DNA of 64,000 nt from SZUA-430 sp040080835 (GCA_040080835.1 JBEBHP010000002.1:62001-126000); one strand, 5' to 3'. Positions 9,757 through 19,807 are shown, numbered from the stretch's first letter. The notes: generated from the sequence alone by a model not told the origin. Numbers and translations are program-made.

Positions 9757-10368
9757 TTACTGACGCGACTTGATGGCTCCGAGAAGGCTGCCCGTGCTTG
9801 TGGTGCGGGTGGTTTGCGTCACCTGGCGCGGATAGCTTGAAGATGAACCGGACGACGCCGGAGCCGTCGGAGGAGCAGAGATCGGCGACTGTGAAGCGGA
9901 AGGAGACGAGGTTCCCAAATCACGCTTTGGTTCGAAGGTCGCACGCGGCTCTGGCTTTCCAGCGGTTTCAGACAACGGATCTGCGCTGTGGCGGCAATTG
10001 CCCTCGAAGAAGGCCCCCACTTCAACAGCCAGAACTTCGTGCAGAATCGTGCCTTCCATGTGGCAAGTTCCCGACAACTGGACCTTGCGGGCTCTCACGA
10101 TGCCCTGCACGCGTCCGCGAATTGTGCACTCTTCAGCGACGATCTCGCCTTCAAAATTTGCTTTTTCACCAATCGTGACCGAGCCCGAACGAATGTCTCC
10201 GTCGACGCGTCCATCGATGTGAATGTCTCCGGTCGACGTCAAAGTCCCGATTACGACCAGGTCATCCGAAATGATCGAAGGAGCCGACCTGCCCATCCGC
10301 TTTTGCGGTTGCGGCAATGGAAGGTTTCCATTCGTTGGAGGATTACCCTTGCTACCCCTTGTAAACAT
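9757..10368 (-). CDS. Bactofilin
   Basis: Cytoskeletal polymer-forming protein of about 203 residues. The central bactofilin domain (about 35-135) shows the repetitive beta-helix pattern, for example VVIGTLTSTGDIHIDGRVDGDI and GEIVAEECTIRGRVQGIVRA; the tail is rich in serine, proline and threonine. I place the start at the ATG at 10368, after GGGGCG; the longer frame back to 10476 runs deep inside the neighbouring peptidase gene. The start overlaps the end of the upstream M23 peptidase gene by 17 bases, so the two are probably co-translated. Bactofilins often recruit wall hydrolases or synthases to a particular cell site, and the partner here is likely that peptidase. Confidence 0.9.
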   Translation of the reverse strand: MFTRGSKGNPPTNGNLPLPQPQKRMGRSAPSIISDDLVVIGTLTSTGDIHIDGRVDGDIRSGSVTIGEKANFEGEIVAEECTIRGRVQGIVRARKVQLSGTCHMEGTILHEVLAVEVGAFFEGNCRHSADPLSETAGKPEPRATFEPKRDLGTSSPSASQSPISAPPTAPASSGSSSSYPRQVTQTTRTTSTGSLLGAIKSRQ

Positions 10369-11755
10369 TTCGCCCCGCATCGAAGAATTTAATTGGACTA
10401 CGAACAACGTCATTGAACCAGATCTCATAATGCAAATGAGGTCCAGTGCTACGGCCGCTGGAACCCATCGTACCAATCCTTTGCCGGAATTGCACGAAGT
10501 CTCCTTGCTTCACGGAAATTGTTTTTAAATGCCCGTACCGTGTGCGGATTCCATGACCATGGTCAATTTCTACGGCCAATCCGTATGGACCACGCAATTC
10601 CGCGGATATTACGCGCCCCGGCAAAGTAGCCATGATCGGTGTGCCGAAATCGCCAGCCATGTCAGCACCAGAATGAAAGGCGACACGGCCAGTGAACGGA
10701 TCAACGCGATAACCAAAACCGCTCGTTGAATGATACAACCCATGGTCTATGGGAGTAACCAATGGCAATCGCGTCATTGCCGTGGTCAGGCTGTCCAGAC
10801 GGCCATAGATCTGCGCGACATCAGCAAATTCCTTTTCGAAATCGTCGGTTACGCCATCAATTGCTGCCGCTCGGACTTCAGCCCCGAGGCCTGCAGCAAG
10901 AAACGGACCGCCGACGCCATTGTTGCGTCTGCCGCTGCCGCCGCCGCCAACCTGGCCAATTACAGTCTCGATCGGTAACTCTGTTGTGGAAAGAACCTTC
11001 TCGTAGTGCTCGATGCGACCAGCCGCGGAATCACGAAGTTCACCAAGAAGCGTAATTTGCTGCCTTTTGATTGCGTTGAGCCGATCCTCCAGGGCAGCGA
11101 TCTTCTGCACGACATGATTTTGCGCCAGAGTGCTCTTGCCGGGGCCTGAGCCGTTTCTCGGGCCCACCGCCGCAGCAACACTGCCAATGGCACTGTCGCT
11201 TATCGTCTTCTGTGTTCGGCTTTCGCGTGGCGCCGGTTCAACGGCAGCCATCTGCATGACCAGCGTGTTTGATCCATCTCTATTCGAGGCTGTCGCAAAC
11301 ACAGGTCCCATATAGCCGCCCATCATCGCGACCTGGGTTTTCAAACCACGGACCTGCTTGTCCATGGCCTGCTTCTGCATGAGCAATGCTGTCAGTTGAC
11401 GGTGCTTTGCCTCAAGGTCTCGCGTCGCGTTTTGGAAGCGTTCCTCCGCCAGAACGAGCAAGCCGTTCAACTCGTCATACGCCAGCTGCATTTGCGATAC
11501 GCGGCCTTCATACGCCGACTGCATGCTTGCGTAGCGCTGATCCTTGGCAGTGATGATTTGTTCTTTGAAAATGACGACGACCGACGCGTAGGCGACCCAA
11601 CCCAGAACGACCAGCGATCCAAACGCGATCGTCATCTGGAATGCCGGACTGAACTCGAAAAACTGGACCGAACCGCGGCTGCGAAGGTAAAACTGTCGGT
11701 GCGGAAACAACCGGTGCAGGAACGCCAGGAAACCGGCCACGGGTGACGTGGACAT
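10352..11755 (-). CDS. Membrane-anchored M23 (LytM) metallopeptidase
   Basis: Peptidoglycan endopeptidase of 467 residues facing the periplasm. One transmembrane segment (about 40-65) is followed by coiled-coil stretches (about 75-135 and 205-245) and a C-terminal peptidase domain from about residue 345. Zinc ligands are visible in HSGADMAG (HxxxD) and in HLHYEIW (HxH); RYGHLK supplies a conserved histidine. The ATG at 11755 has GAGG upstream. The gene precedes the bactofilin gene with a 17-base overlap, an arrangement seen in several curved or stalked bacteria where the bactofilin positions the peptidase. Its effect on cell shape here is inferred. Confidence 0.9.
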   Translation of the reverse strand: MSTSPVAGFLAFLHRLFPHRQFYLRSRGSVQFFEFSPAFQMTIAFGSLVVLGWVAYASVVVIFKEQIITAKDQRYASMQSAYEGRVSQMQLAYDELNGLLVLAEERFQNATRDLEAKHRQLTALLMQKQAMDKQVRGLKTQVAMMGGYMGPVFATASNRDGSNTLVMQMAAVEPAPRESRTQKTISDSAIGSVAAAVGPRNGSGPGKSTLAQNHVVQKIAALEDRLNAIKRQQITLLGELRDSAAGRIEHYEKVLSTTELPIETVIGQVGGGGSGRRNNGVGGPFLAAGLGAEVRAAAIDGVTDDFEKEFADVAQIYGRLDSLTTAMTRLPLVTPIDHGLYHSTSGFGYRVDPFTGRVAFHSGADMAGDFGTPIMATLPGRVISAELRGPYGLAVEIDHGHGIRTRYGHLKTISVKQGDFVQFRQRIGTMGSSGRSTGPHLHYEIWFNDVVRSPIKFFDAGRNVYKG

Positions 11756-11918
11756 GCGTAACCTCGAAACTGATACGTCGTCGAAACTGCAGTTACGGAC
11801 TCAAGGTCCGTTCCTTCAATTTCGACCCACTTTGACTTCCCTGGATTGTTACGGATTTGCAGCAATTCGCCAAGACGGAGAACTCTTTGATTTCCTTACA
11901 TATTATTTAGAAACACAC

Positions 11919-12389
11919 TTACTGCGCCTTTATGTGGCCCAATACTTCCTCCACGTGTCCAGGAACCTTCACTTTTCTCCATATTCGCGAAATTCGACCC
12001 TTGCCATCGATCAGAAATGTGGATCGGTCGATTCCCATGTATTTGCGACCATAAAGGGTCTTCTCGACCCAGGAGCCATACGATTCGACGATCTTGCCCT
12101 CAGGATCGGAGGCCAGGGTTATAGACAGATCGTGCTTGGCCTTGAATTTGTCGTGGGCGGCAACACTGTCCTTGGAAATGCCGACGACGCACACACCCAG
12201 TTTCTTGAATTTGGAGGCTGCTGCAGAAAAATCGATCGCTTCTCGGGTACAACCAGAAGTATCATCCTTTGGATAGAAATACAGAACTAGGGTCTTTCCC
12301 AGAAAATCTTTAAGAGACACCTTGCCCTCTCCGTCAGTCGCCAAGTTAAAGTTCGGAGCCTTGTCGCCGACGGCAAGCGCGTTCGTCAT
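11919..12389 (-). CDS. bcp: Thioredoxin-dependent thiol peroxidase (BCP/PrxQ)
   Basis: Atypical 2-Cys peroxiredoxin of about 156 residues that reduces hydroperoxides using thioredoxin. The peroxidatic cysteine lies in YFYPKDDTSGCTREA, within the conserved PxxxTxxC context. The second cysteine of E. coli BCP, five residues on, is missing; a cysteine further along (GVCVVGISKD) may resolve. The start at 12389 is chosen because AAGGA lies five bases before the ATG; the frame is open much further upstream but there overlaps the divergent AsmA-like gene. It is transcribed away from that gene. Confidence 0.92.
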   Translation of the reverse strand: MTNALAVGDKAPNFNLATDGEGKVSLKDFLGKTLVLYFYPKDDTSGCTREAIDFSAAASKFKKLGVCVVGISKDSVAAHDKFKAKHDLSITLASDPEGKIVESYGSWVEKTLYGRKYMGIDRSTFLIDGKGRISRIWRKVKVPGHVEEVLGHIKAQ

Positions 12390-12453
12390 CCATCCAGTTC
12401 CTTCGTTTGAGTTTGTGAGTGCTTCCGATGCATAAGACAGCGCATCCTGAAAA

Positions 12454-15400
12454 TTGCAACGTCCGAGCTTCGCAAACCGGGCGACCCGAGTTGCGACAGC
12501 GGATGGACAGCACGCGTCCCAAGTGCGAGCCCATCGCGGGAATGCGGTTTTGCTGAAGCTCCTATCGTCAACCTTGTTGAGGTTTATTTCTTCAAGACTG
12601 ACCCTGCGCGTCACGCTCGGTATTGTTTGTGTATTGGGACTGCTTTCGGCGGTGTTCGTCTGGCGAGCGATGAATGGTCCGGTGTCGCTTGGTATATTCA
12701 CACCGCGCCTTGAGGCCATGATCAATTCTGGCCTCAAGGGGATTCAACTCAAGTTTGACGACAGCATCATCGAATGGTCAGAGGGCAAAAAGCTCGCTCA
12801 CCTGCAATTCCTTGGCGTCAGCATCGTAGATGAAAACGAGGGCGTCATAGCGAGGGTTCCCAAAGCGAATGTGACATTGTCTGGCCCGGCCCTTCTCGGA
12901 GGAACAGTCGCACCGACAAACGTGGAACTGATCGGCGTGACAGCAAACGTGGTGCGCAGATCAGGTGGTGGATTTCAGTTGGGGTTGCAAGTCAGTCAGG
13001 CAAAACCTGCTGAGCCGGAGCAGGGCGGGTCGGATTCACAAGCCGTTATCAAGACCGTGTTGCAGGCGATGCTTCAACCCAAGGCCGATGACACCCTCTC
13101 GAGGTATCTAAAGCGTTTTTCAATTTCGGACGCCAAGCTTTCGGTATTTGATGAAGACAGCAAGTCATATTGGCGTGCTGACAAGGCTTCATTGACCTTT
13201 GACCGGAAGACAGACGGAGTTGTCGTCACCATCAACGCGCCGGTGACGCTGGCAAACAAATCGGTCTGGAAGTTCACCGCAGCCGGCAAGTATACAAATG
13301 GCAGCCAGAACATTGCTCTTGAGGTTGCATTTAGACCGGTGAGACTGAGCGTGCTGGCTGCGAGCGGTAGCGGGCTTCAGTTCCTGAAGGGGTTCGATGT
13401 TCCCGTCCAGGGCAACGCGGCTTGCAACATGACGATCAGTGGTCAAATCGGATTGTGCCGCTTCTGGCTCAACGCAGGCACCGGTGAACTGCAGCTTCCT
13501 GCGCTCAAGAAAGAGCCTATTCATTTCAAGGAAGCTGCTCTTACCGTCCAGATCGATGTGCCGTCGCGCAAATACTCGATTGAAGAATTGACCTGGCAGG
13601 GAAACACGATCCGCGGAAAAGTCTCCGGGGACGGGGCTTTCAGTTTTGGTGACAACGGCGAAATCCGGACCCTCTCGGCGGACTGGACGGCCGAGAACAT
13701 ATTCATCGATGCGCCAAACCTTTTCGATGGCGGGCTCGCACTTGAAACAGCAAAGTTCAAGGGATCATTCGATGCTGACGCGAAGACGCTGACGATCGAG
13801 CGGATTCTGGCACGTCGCGGGCCGTTCGAATTGAACCTCGCAGGTGCGCTGGTCGACAACGCGGTTTCAATGGGCGTCGTGCTGGCGGGCAATTTGAAGG
13901 ACCTGTCCGTTCCGGATCTGAAGCGACTCTGGCCAGCGGGCGCCGTCGTCGGGGCTCGGGACTGGATATTCGCAAACATGCATGAAGGCGTTATCAAATC
14001 GGGCGACATCGCCATCAACATTGCTCCTGGCGCGATCGTTGGCGACAAGATCCCCGACGAAATGATGAACATCAGCCTGCAGATGACAGGCTTGCGCGTG
14101 ACTTATCTCAACGGCCTGCCTGACCTCACAAATGTGTCAGGCCATGCCGTGGTCAACGGAGACACATTCAAGGCCGAGATGACTTCCGGAGCAGTCGGGA
14201 ACATTGGTTTGAAACATGGCAACGTTCTGATTAATGAGCTCAGCAAGCAGGGAACGATTGGTCAGGTGTCGGGCACGATGGCAGGTCCAACCAGGGACAT
14301 CATGATGCTGCTGGATCTGCCGAGGCTCAAATACCCGTCGCGGTATGGGATCCAGGCGGACAAAGCAGGCGGTACCGCAGAGGTCAATTTCAATTTTGCA
14401 ATTCCCATGCTCAAGGATCTTGATGCAAAGGATATGGGAATTGACGTTGACGCCCAGCTTCGTGACGTGAAATTGCCGATCAACGACAAATTCGGTCTCA
14501 CCGGCGGCAAGTTTTCGGTGAAGCTCGATGTGAAGGGCCTCAAGGCGCTCGGCGCAGTTCAGATCAACGGCGCTTCGGTCGGCTTCATCTGGAATGAAGA
14601 CTTTACGGGTACTGCAAAGTTTGGAACCCACATCGATATAACAGCAACGTTGACGGAATCGCAGAGAGACATCTTTGGACTCAATGCAGCGCCCTATCTG
14701 GACGGCCGCACCGCCATTGTTGCGACATTTACTGGCAATCACGGAAATGTGCAGAACGCCACGATTGACGCCAATCTGACGGGCTCCAGGCTTTCGATCC
14801 CTGAACTGAACTGGGCCAAACCAGAAGATGCAAATGCGAGCTTGAAGGCTACCCTTGCGATCAAGCCCGGCAACGTGATCGAGATCTCCAACATCGACGC
14901 AACTGGCCGGGAGATGAAGGCGCAGGGGCGCCTTGTGATCGCTGACGGCGTTGTGAGGGAAGCCGATTTCAAGAAAGTTGAATTGGGGAAGCGAAACGAT
15001 TTCGCATTCACCTACGTCGCTGCACCCGACCTCACGGCGTCTCTTGAAATCAGGGGAAAGGCGCTGGATGCAGGCGGGTTTTTCAGCGGTTCAGATGCCA
15101 CCGACGAAAAGCCCTCGAAGCCCGAAGCGAAGCACGCCTTGTCTGTGAAGGCCGATCTGACGACGGCGCATCTGCAGGGCGGTGTGTCTCTTACGAATGC
15201 GAAGCTTGCATATACTGATGACGGGCTGCATCTGACTCAGTTCAAGCTGGACGCAACGGATCAGAACTCCAGGATCCGCGGCGAACTGACGACCTCCGGC
15301 GACGGCAGCCGCAAGCTCAGATTTGATGCCGCAGACGCCGGTCGCGTGGTCAAAGGTGTCACCGGATTTCACAGTCTCATCGGCGGCGACCTGAAGCTGA

Positions 15401-15990
15401 CCGCGGACCTCACACCACTAAGCCAGGGCGTGAAGACAGAAGCTGCATTCGATGGAAAACTGACCATCGAGAATTTCAAGATTGTCGACCAGCCATTCTT
15501 CGCCCGCCTTCTGTCAGCCGGATCATTCACGGGACTGGATGACTTGATGCGCGGCGAAGGCATTACGTTTTCCAAGCTGGAACAAACCGTCCATGGCCGC
15601 GGAAGCGTTCTGACTTTCTCGGACGGTCGGGCCGCAGGGCCTTCCATCGGCTTGACCATGCAGGGTACCTACCAGCGCGACACCGAAAAGCTTGATTTGA
15701 ATGGCACCATTGTGCCGCTATACGGCCTGAATTCCATATTCGAAGACATACCGCTCGTCAGCGACATACTGGGCTCGAAGGACGGTGAAGGCATCTTCGC
15801 CGTGACCTACGGCATTAGGGGCGAAGTTAACGAATTGAGGGTGGCGGTTAACCCGATATCCATGCTGACGCCAGGCTTCCTCCGCAAGATATTCCAGGTT
15901 GGTTCGAAGCCGCAGACCGCCACGCCCATGCCTTTACCCATGCCCAAGGCAGATCAGAAACCGCCGCAGCCGGCAATCAAGCCGAACTAG
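12454..15990 (+). CDS. AsmA-like / DUF3971 envelope protein
   Basis: Very large protein (up to 1178 residues) with one N-terminal membrane segment (LRVTLGIVCVLGLLSAVFVW, about 52-71), followed by an extended beta-rich periplasmic region. The pattern of DUF3971 and an AsmA-like C-terminal domain (VHGRGSVLTFSDGRAAGPSIGLTMQG, then NLNGTIVPLYGLNS-like sequence) fits the family that includes YhdP. These bridge-like proteins are thought to help move lipids between the two membranes. The start is uncertain: 12454 is a TTG, another TTG lies at 12550, and neither has a convincing ribosome site. Placement between bcp and tyrS is a common order in alphaproteobacteria. Confidence 0.82.
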   Translation: MQRPSFANRATRVATADGQHASQVRAHRGNAVLLKLLSSTLLRFISSRLTLRVTLGIVCVLGLLSAVFVWRAMNGPVSLGIFTPRLEAMINSGLKGIQLKFDDSIIEWSEGKKLAHLQFLGVSIVDENEGVIARVPKANVTLSGPALLGGTVAPTNVELIGVTANVVRRSGGGFQLGLQVSQAKPAEPEQGGSDSQAVIKTVLQAMLQPKADDTLSRYLKRFSISDAKLSVFDEDSKSYWRADKASLTFDRKTDGVVVTINAPVTLANKSVWKFTAAGKYTNGSQNIALEVAFRPVRLSVLAASGSGLQFLKGFDVPVQGNAACNMTISGQIGLCRFWLNAGTGELQLPALKKEPIHFKEAALTVQIDVPSRKYSIEELTWQGNTIRGKVSGDGAFSFGDNGEIRTLSADWTAENIFIDAPNLFDGGLALETAKFKGSFDADAKTLTIERILARRGPFELNLAGALVDNAVSMGVVLAGNLKDLSVPDLKRLWPAGAVVGARDWIFANMHEGVIKSGDIAINIAPGAIVGDKIPDEMMNISLQMTGLRVTYLNGLPDLTNVSGHAVVNGDTFKAEMTSGAVGNIGLKHGNVLINELSKQGTIGQVSGTMAGPTRDIMMLLDLPRLKYPSRYGIQADKAGGTAEVNFNFAIPMLKDLDAKDMGIDVDAQLRDVKLPINDKFGLTGGKFSVKLDVKGLKALGAVQINGASVGFIWNEDFTGTAKFGTHIDITATLTESQRDIFGLNAAPYLDGRTAIVATFTGNHGNVQNATIDANLTGSRLSIPELNWAKPEDANASLKATLAIKPGNVIEISNIDATGREMKAQGRLVIADGVVREADFKKVELGKRNDFAFTYVAAPDLTASLEIRGKALDAGGFFSGSDATDEKPSKPEAKHALSVKADLTTAHLQGGVSLTNAKLAYTDDGLHLTQFKLDATDQNSRIRGELTTSGDGSRKLRFDAADAGRVVKGVTGFHSLIGGDLKLTADLTPLSQGVKTEAAFDGKLTIENFKIVDQPFFARLLSAGSFTGLDDLMRGEGITFSKLEQTVHGRGSVLTFSDGRAAGPSIGLTMQGTYQRDTEKLDLNGTIVPLYGLNSIFEDIPLVSDILGSKDGEGIFAVTYGIRGEVNELRVAVNPISMLTPGFLRKIFQVGSKPQTATPMPLPMPKADQKPPQPAIKPN

Positions 15991-16010
15991 AAGCAGCAAA
16001 TCAGTTGCTT

Positions 16011-17261
16011 TCAAACGGGCTTCAGCAACACGTGTTTCTTGCGTCCGAGTGACAGCTTGATCGCGCCGTCTCGAAGATGGTCCTTGGTCAGAACCAGCTT
16101 CTCGTCCGATACGACCGTGTCGTTCACCTTGAGCCCGCCTCCCGCAATCTGCCGGCGCGCATCGCCGTTGGATGAAGTAAGCGCCGCGCGCGTAAACGCG
16201 ACCAGCACGCTCACACCAGCACCAAATTCGCCCGACGGAATCTCGACTGTGGGAAGGTTTGACGAAACGCCAGCGCCTTCGAAAGTCTGCCGCGCGGCTT
16301 CGGCGGCACGGTCTGCCTCTGCACGTCCGTGGCAAAGCGCAGTCGCCTCGTTCGCGAGCACCTTCTTGGCCTCGTTGCGCTCCGCGCCTTGCAGGGATTC
16401 AAGCCGTCCAATCTCGTCGATCGACAGATCGGTGAAGATTCTCATGAAGCGGCCGACATCGGCGTCTTCGACATTTCTCCAGTACTGCCAATAGTCATAT
16501 GCGGACAACATGTCTGCCGACAGCCACACGGCGCCAGCCGCAGACTTTCCCATTTTCGCACCGGACGACGTTGTAATCAGCGGTGATGTCAACCCGAACA
16601 ATTCAACATTGTCGGTTCGCCTCGCGAGATCGATGCCCGAAACGATATTGCCCCACTGATCCGAACCGCCCATTTGCAGGCGACAGCCAAAGCGCCGGTA
16701 CAGTTCGACAAAATCATATGCCTGTAGGATCATGTAGTTGAATTCGAGGAAAGAGAGCGGCTGCTCCCTTTCCAGTCGCAGTTTCACGCTGTCCATCGTG
16801 ATCATGCGATTGACTGAAAAGTGCCGGCCGATATCGCGCAGGAAGGGTATGTAAGGGAGACGGTCGAGCCATTCAGCGTTGTCGACCATAATTGCGTCAC
16901 TGGGCCCGTCACCAAATTTCAGGAAACGCTGAAAAATCTCGCCAAACCGATACTTGTGTTTGGCAATGATGTCGTCGGTGAGCAGCTGTCGCGTTTCGTC
17001 CTTGCCGGATGGGTCACCGATCTTTGTCGTTCCACCACCAATCACCACAATCGGCTTGTGCCCGCCGCGCTGAAGGACGCGCAGTCTCATGATCTGGGTA
17101 AGGTTCCCGATGTGCATGCTGGGAGCTGTGCAATCGAACCCGATATAAGCAGGCACGCATCCCTTGACCAGAATCTCATCCAGGCCTTCGGCATTCGTGC
17201 TTTGATGCAGATGGCCACGGGCCGAAAACTCGTTCAGAAATTCGGAGCGAAAAATACTCAT
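16011..17261 (-). CDS. tyrS: Tyrosyl-tRNA synthetase
   Basis: Class I aminoacyl-tRNA synthetase of about 416 residues that attaches tyrosine to tRNA-Tyr. The HIGH signature appears as HIGN in PSMHIGNLTQ, and the KMSKS loop as KMGKS. Tyrosine-pocket residues are seen in YIGFDCTAPS and in the block QAYDFVELYRRFGCRLQMGGSDQWGN, split here into known sub-motifs QAYDF and GGSDQWGN. An S4 RNA-binding domain forms the C-terminus (about 350-416). I use the ATG at 17261 (MSIFRSEF), where similarity begins, rather than the longer frame from 17363. It converges on the AsmA-like gene with only 20 bases between stops. Confidence 0.95.
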   Translation of the reverse strand: MSIFRSEFLNEFSARGHLHQSTNAEGLDEILVKGCVPAYIGFDCTAPSMHIGNLTQIMRLRVLQRGGHKPIVVIGGGTTKIGDPSGKDETRQLLTDDIIAKHKYRFGEIFQRFLKFGDGPSDAIMVDNAEWLDRLPYIPFLRDIGRHFSVNRMITMDSVKLRLEREQPLSFLEFNYMILQAYDFVELYRRFGCRLQMGGSDQWGNIVSGIDLARRTDNVELFGLTSPLITTSSGAKMGKSAAGAVWLSADMLSAYDYWQYWRNVEDADVGRFMRIFTDLSIDEIGRLESLQGAERNEAKKVLANEATALCHGRAEADRAAEAARQTFEGAGVSSNLPTVEIPSGEFGAGVSVLVAFTRAALTSSNGDARRQIAGGGLKVNDTVVSDEKLVLTKDHLRDGAIKLSLGRKKHVLLKPV

Positions 17262-17495
17262 CCCGGATAGCCGTCCAATGTGGAGATAGAACTGGGTGGC
17301 GTGTCTAACACAAATGCTCTGGAACGAAGAAGGGCTTTGGCCCCGAACGCCGCGCGCGACCAACCTTCAACGCGCACAAATACTGCGACAATGCGCCTGC
17401 GCGGGGACATTAAACGCTGCATTTCGCAAATTAACGGATGGCAGCAGGCATCGACTGGAAGTATTCAAACTCAGGCGAAATTCGGGAGCGGCCAT

Positions 17496-19028
17496 ATGAC
17501 GAACAGCGAGTCGGGGGCGGAACACTCAGCAGCAGAGTACAGGGTAACAGAGTATGACGAGCTTCCATATCCATCGCTGCCGGTTTCCTATTGTCACCCG
17601 TCATCACTAGCGGCGCTCGTACGCCTGTTTGCGCTCAAACCACCCGTTACTGCTACAGCCCGCATTCTCGAGATGGGTTGCGCCTCCGGTGGAAACCTCA
17701 TCCCGCTGGCCGTTCAATATCCGAATGCAAGTTTCGTGGGCGTCGACCTTTCTGACGTGCAGGTGCGTGCCGCAAATACTCGCATCTCCGAACTGGGGCT
17801 GCGAAACATTTCAGTGACACAGGGCGACCTTCTGAAGGCATCATTTTCACCGGACGCATTTGACTATATATTGTGCCACGGCGTTTTTAGCTGGGTTGGA
17901 AGACCGGTTCAGGACGCGATCTTGCGTATTTGCTCGAACAGCCTGTCAGCGGACGGAATAGCCGTCATAAGCTTCAACGTCCTGCCCGGGTGGCATCTGC
18001 GCAGGGTCGTGAGGGACATCTGCCTGCTGCACGCCGGCAAGGGTTCCCAGTCGGAGCGTGTAGGGCGCGCAAGGCGGGCGCTCGTCGAGATTGCCAACAA
18101 CCTCAGCGGCAGCGATGTCTACACGACGCTGCTTCAGGCCGAGGCGAGAAGGCTGCAGAAAATGCCGTCAGCGTACATTTCAGGTGAGTTTCTGGCGGAG
18201 CACAATTTGCCCTGTCTCTTCTCGGAGTTCTATTCGCGCTCGAAGCAGGTGGGTCTGGAGTATGTCTGCGACGCAGAGTTTTCGACTTCCTTGCCCCAGC
18301 AGATGGCACCGGCATCCGCGCAGTTGATCGGGGCGATGTCTGGCGGAAACGCAGGGGCTGCACAGCAATACATCGACCTGTTCACCGGTCGGCCGTTTCG
18401 CCGGGCCATACTTGTTCACGGAGGCCGCGTATCGGGTGACATGAATGCTGTTGATCCCTCCGGCTTGCAGGAGATGCACTTTGCCGCGGAATTGACCCCC
18501 AATCGAAGAGCGGCGGGCAGTTCGCAAATGCAGCCAGACAACATCAGCGAACAATTGCTTCACCGTCTGGCTGCCGAATCCCCCTCGACGATGACCTTTC
18601 ATGACTTGAGCGGCTTCGCATCGCGCCACAACACAAGCGCAGATACGGTGCGCGATTCTATTCTGGAACTCATGAACCGCGGACAGGTGGCGGCGTTCGC
18701 CGATCCCTTGCATGTGGGTCGTGGAGACACCAGTCATCCGACTGCGTGGCCCGTGGCGCGCCTGGATGCAAAGGCGCCACAGCCCTGGTTGACAAGCCAG
18801 CATCACCGGGCGATCCGGAAGATTCCAGCGCTTGCACTGCTTCTGCCTCTGATGGACGGTTCAAGAACCAGGACCGAGCTTCAGTCAGAACTCGAGGTGG
18901 CCGTGCAGCAGGGCAAGCTTGATTTGCCGAGACCCGCCAATGGAACGGCGCCGCAGCCCGCATCCACACCCAATATTTTCGCGGCAGCGATGGAGTACGC
19001 GGCGCGAAACGGCCTGCTCTGCAACTAG
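17496..19028 (+). CDS. SAM-dependent methyltransferase with regulatory domain
   Basis: Protein of about 510 residues. The N-terminal class I methyltransferase has the SAM-binding motif ILEMGCASGGNLIPLA (about 55-70) and an acidic residue after the second strand (FVGVDLSD). It is followed by a methyltransferase regulatory domain and a C-terminal region with winged-helix-like features. This architecture matches the Rickettsia outer-membrane-protein lysine methyltransferases (PKMT) and related proteins, but the substrate here is unknown. The ATG at 17496 has GGGAG eight bases upstream; the upstream extension to 17280 runs over the tyrS promoter region and is rejected. The TAG overlaps that of the convergent hydrolase in a CTAG. 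Confidence 0.8.
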   Translation: MTNSESGAEHSAAEYRVTEYDELPYPSLPVSYCHPSSLAALVRLFALKPPVTATARILEMGCASGGNLIPLAVQYPNASFVGVDLSDVQVRAANTRISELGLRNISVTQGDLLKASFSPDAFDYILCHGVFSWVGRPVQDAILRICSNSLSADGIAVISFNVLPGWHLRRVVRDICLLHAGKGSQSERVGRARRALVEIANNLSGSDVYTTLLQAEARRLQKMPSAYISGEFLAEHNLPCLFSEFYSRSKQVGLEYVCDAEFSTSLPQQMAPASAQLIGAMSGGNAGAAQQYIDLFTGRPFRRAILVHGGRVSGDMNAVDPSGLQEMHFAAELTPNRRAAGSSQMQPDNISEQLLHRLAAESPSTMTFHDLSGFASRHNTSADTVRDSILELMNRGQVAAFADPLHVGRGDTSHPTAWPVARLDAKAPQPWLTSQHHRAIRKIPALALLLPLMDGSRTRTELQSELEVAVQQGKLDLPRPANGTAPQPASTPNIFAAAMEYAARNGLLCN

Positions 19029-19681
19029 GCCGGATCCTCGATGGGTGGCATGCGCATGTCCAGATAGTCCTCGATGGTCTGGACCAGTTCCGGCGTGTTC
19101 TGATCAAAGAAGTGGTTGGCGCCTTCGATCTTGACTTGCGTGATCTTGATGCCGCGCTGCGCGTTCAGCCTGTCGACAAGCTTCTGAACGTCTGCTTCAG
19201 GGGACACGGTGTCATTCCGGCCGTGCACGATCAAACCAGAGGCAGGGCAGGGGGCGAGGAAGGTGAAGTCATAGATGTTGGCCGGTGGCGCCACCGAAAT
19301 GAATGCGTGGATTTCCGGTCGCCGCATGAGCAGCTGCATGCCAATCCAGGCTCCAAATGAAACGCCGGCAACCCAGCACGTCTGCGCTCCCGGGTTCATG
19401 ACCTGCAACCAGTCCAGCGCAGCCGCCGCGTCCGAAAGCTCTCCGATCCCGCCGTCATATGTGCCTTGGCTCTTGCCAACGCCCCGGAAATTGAACCGGA
19501 GGACCGAGCAGCCGCGACGCTGAAAGGCGTAGAACATTTCGTACGCGACGCGGTGGTTCATCGTGCCGCCGCTCCTGGGGTGCGGATGCAGGATCAGCGC
19601 GATTGGGGCGGACTTGTGCTTTTGATGCTGATACTTGCCTTCGAGACGGCCGCTCGGTCCAGCAAAAATGACGTCAGGCAT
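19025..19681 (-). CDS. Alpha/beta hydrolase
   Basis: Small serine hydrolase of about 218 residues related to dienelactone-hydrolase-like and short alpha/beta hydrolases. The oxyanion region is HPHPRSGGTMNHRV. The nucleophile elbow appears as GVSFGAW, the acid probably lies in VHGRNDTVSP, and the catalytic histidine in GANHFFDQ. No signal peptide is seen, so it is cytoplasmic; the natural substrate is unknown. The ATG at 19681 is taken as start; a TTG three codons earlier (19690) is closer to a GAGG and is the alternative. It is divergent from iscR, a neighbourhood often seen next to suf operons of alphaproteobacteria. Confidence 0.85.
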   Translation of the reverse strand: MPDVIFAGPSGRLEGKYQHQKHKSAPIALILHPHPRSGGTMNHRVAYEMFYAFQRRGCSVLRFNFRGVGKSQGTYDGGIGELSDAAAALDWLQVMNPGAQTCWVAGVSFGAWIGMQLLMRRPEIHAFISVAPPANIYDFTFLAPCPASGLIVHGRNDTVSPEADVQKLVDRLNAQRGIKITQVKIEGANHFFDQNTPELVQTIEDYLDMRMPPIEDPA

Positions 19682-19807
19682 GCGGGTCAATTACCTCGTT
19701 TGGCGCACTAAGTTGACTGCTGCACTCAGGATAAAAAGGGGAATTCCATCGGAAAATAACCTTCATTTTCGCCGAAAATGGGGTAAACTCCGGTACAGAA
19801 AAATACA

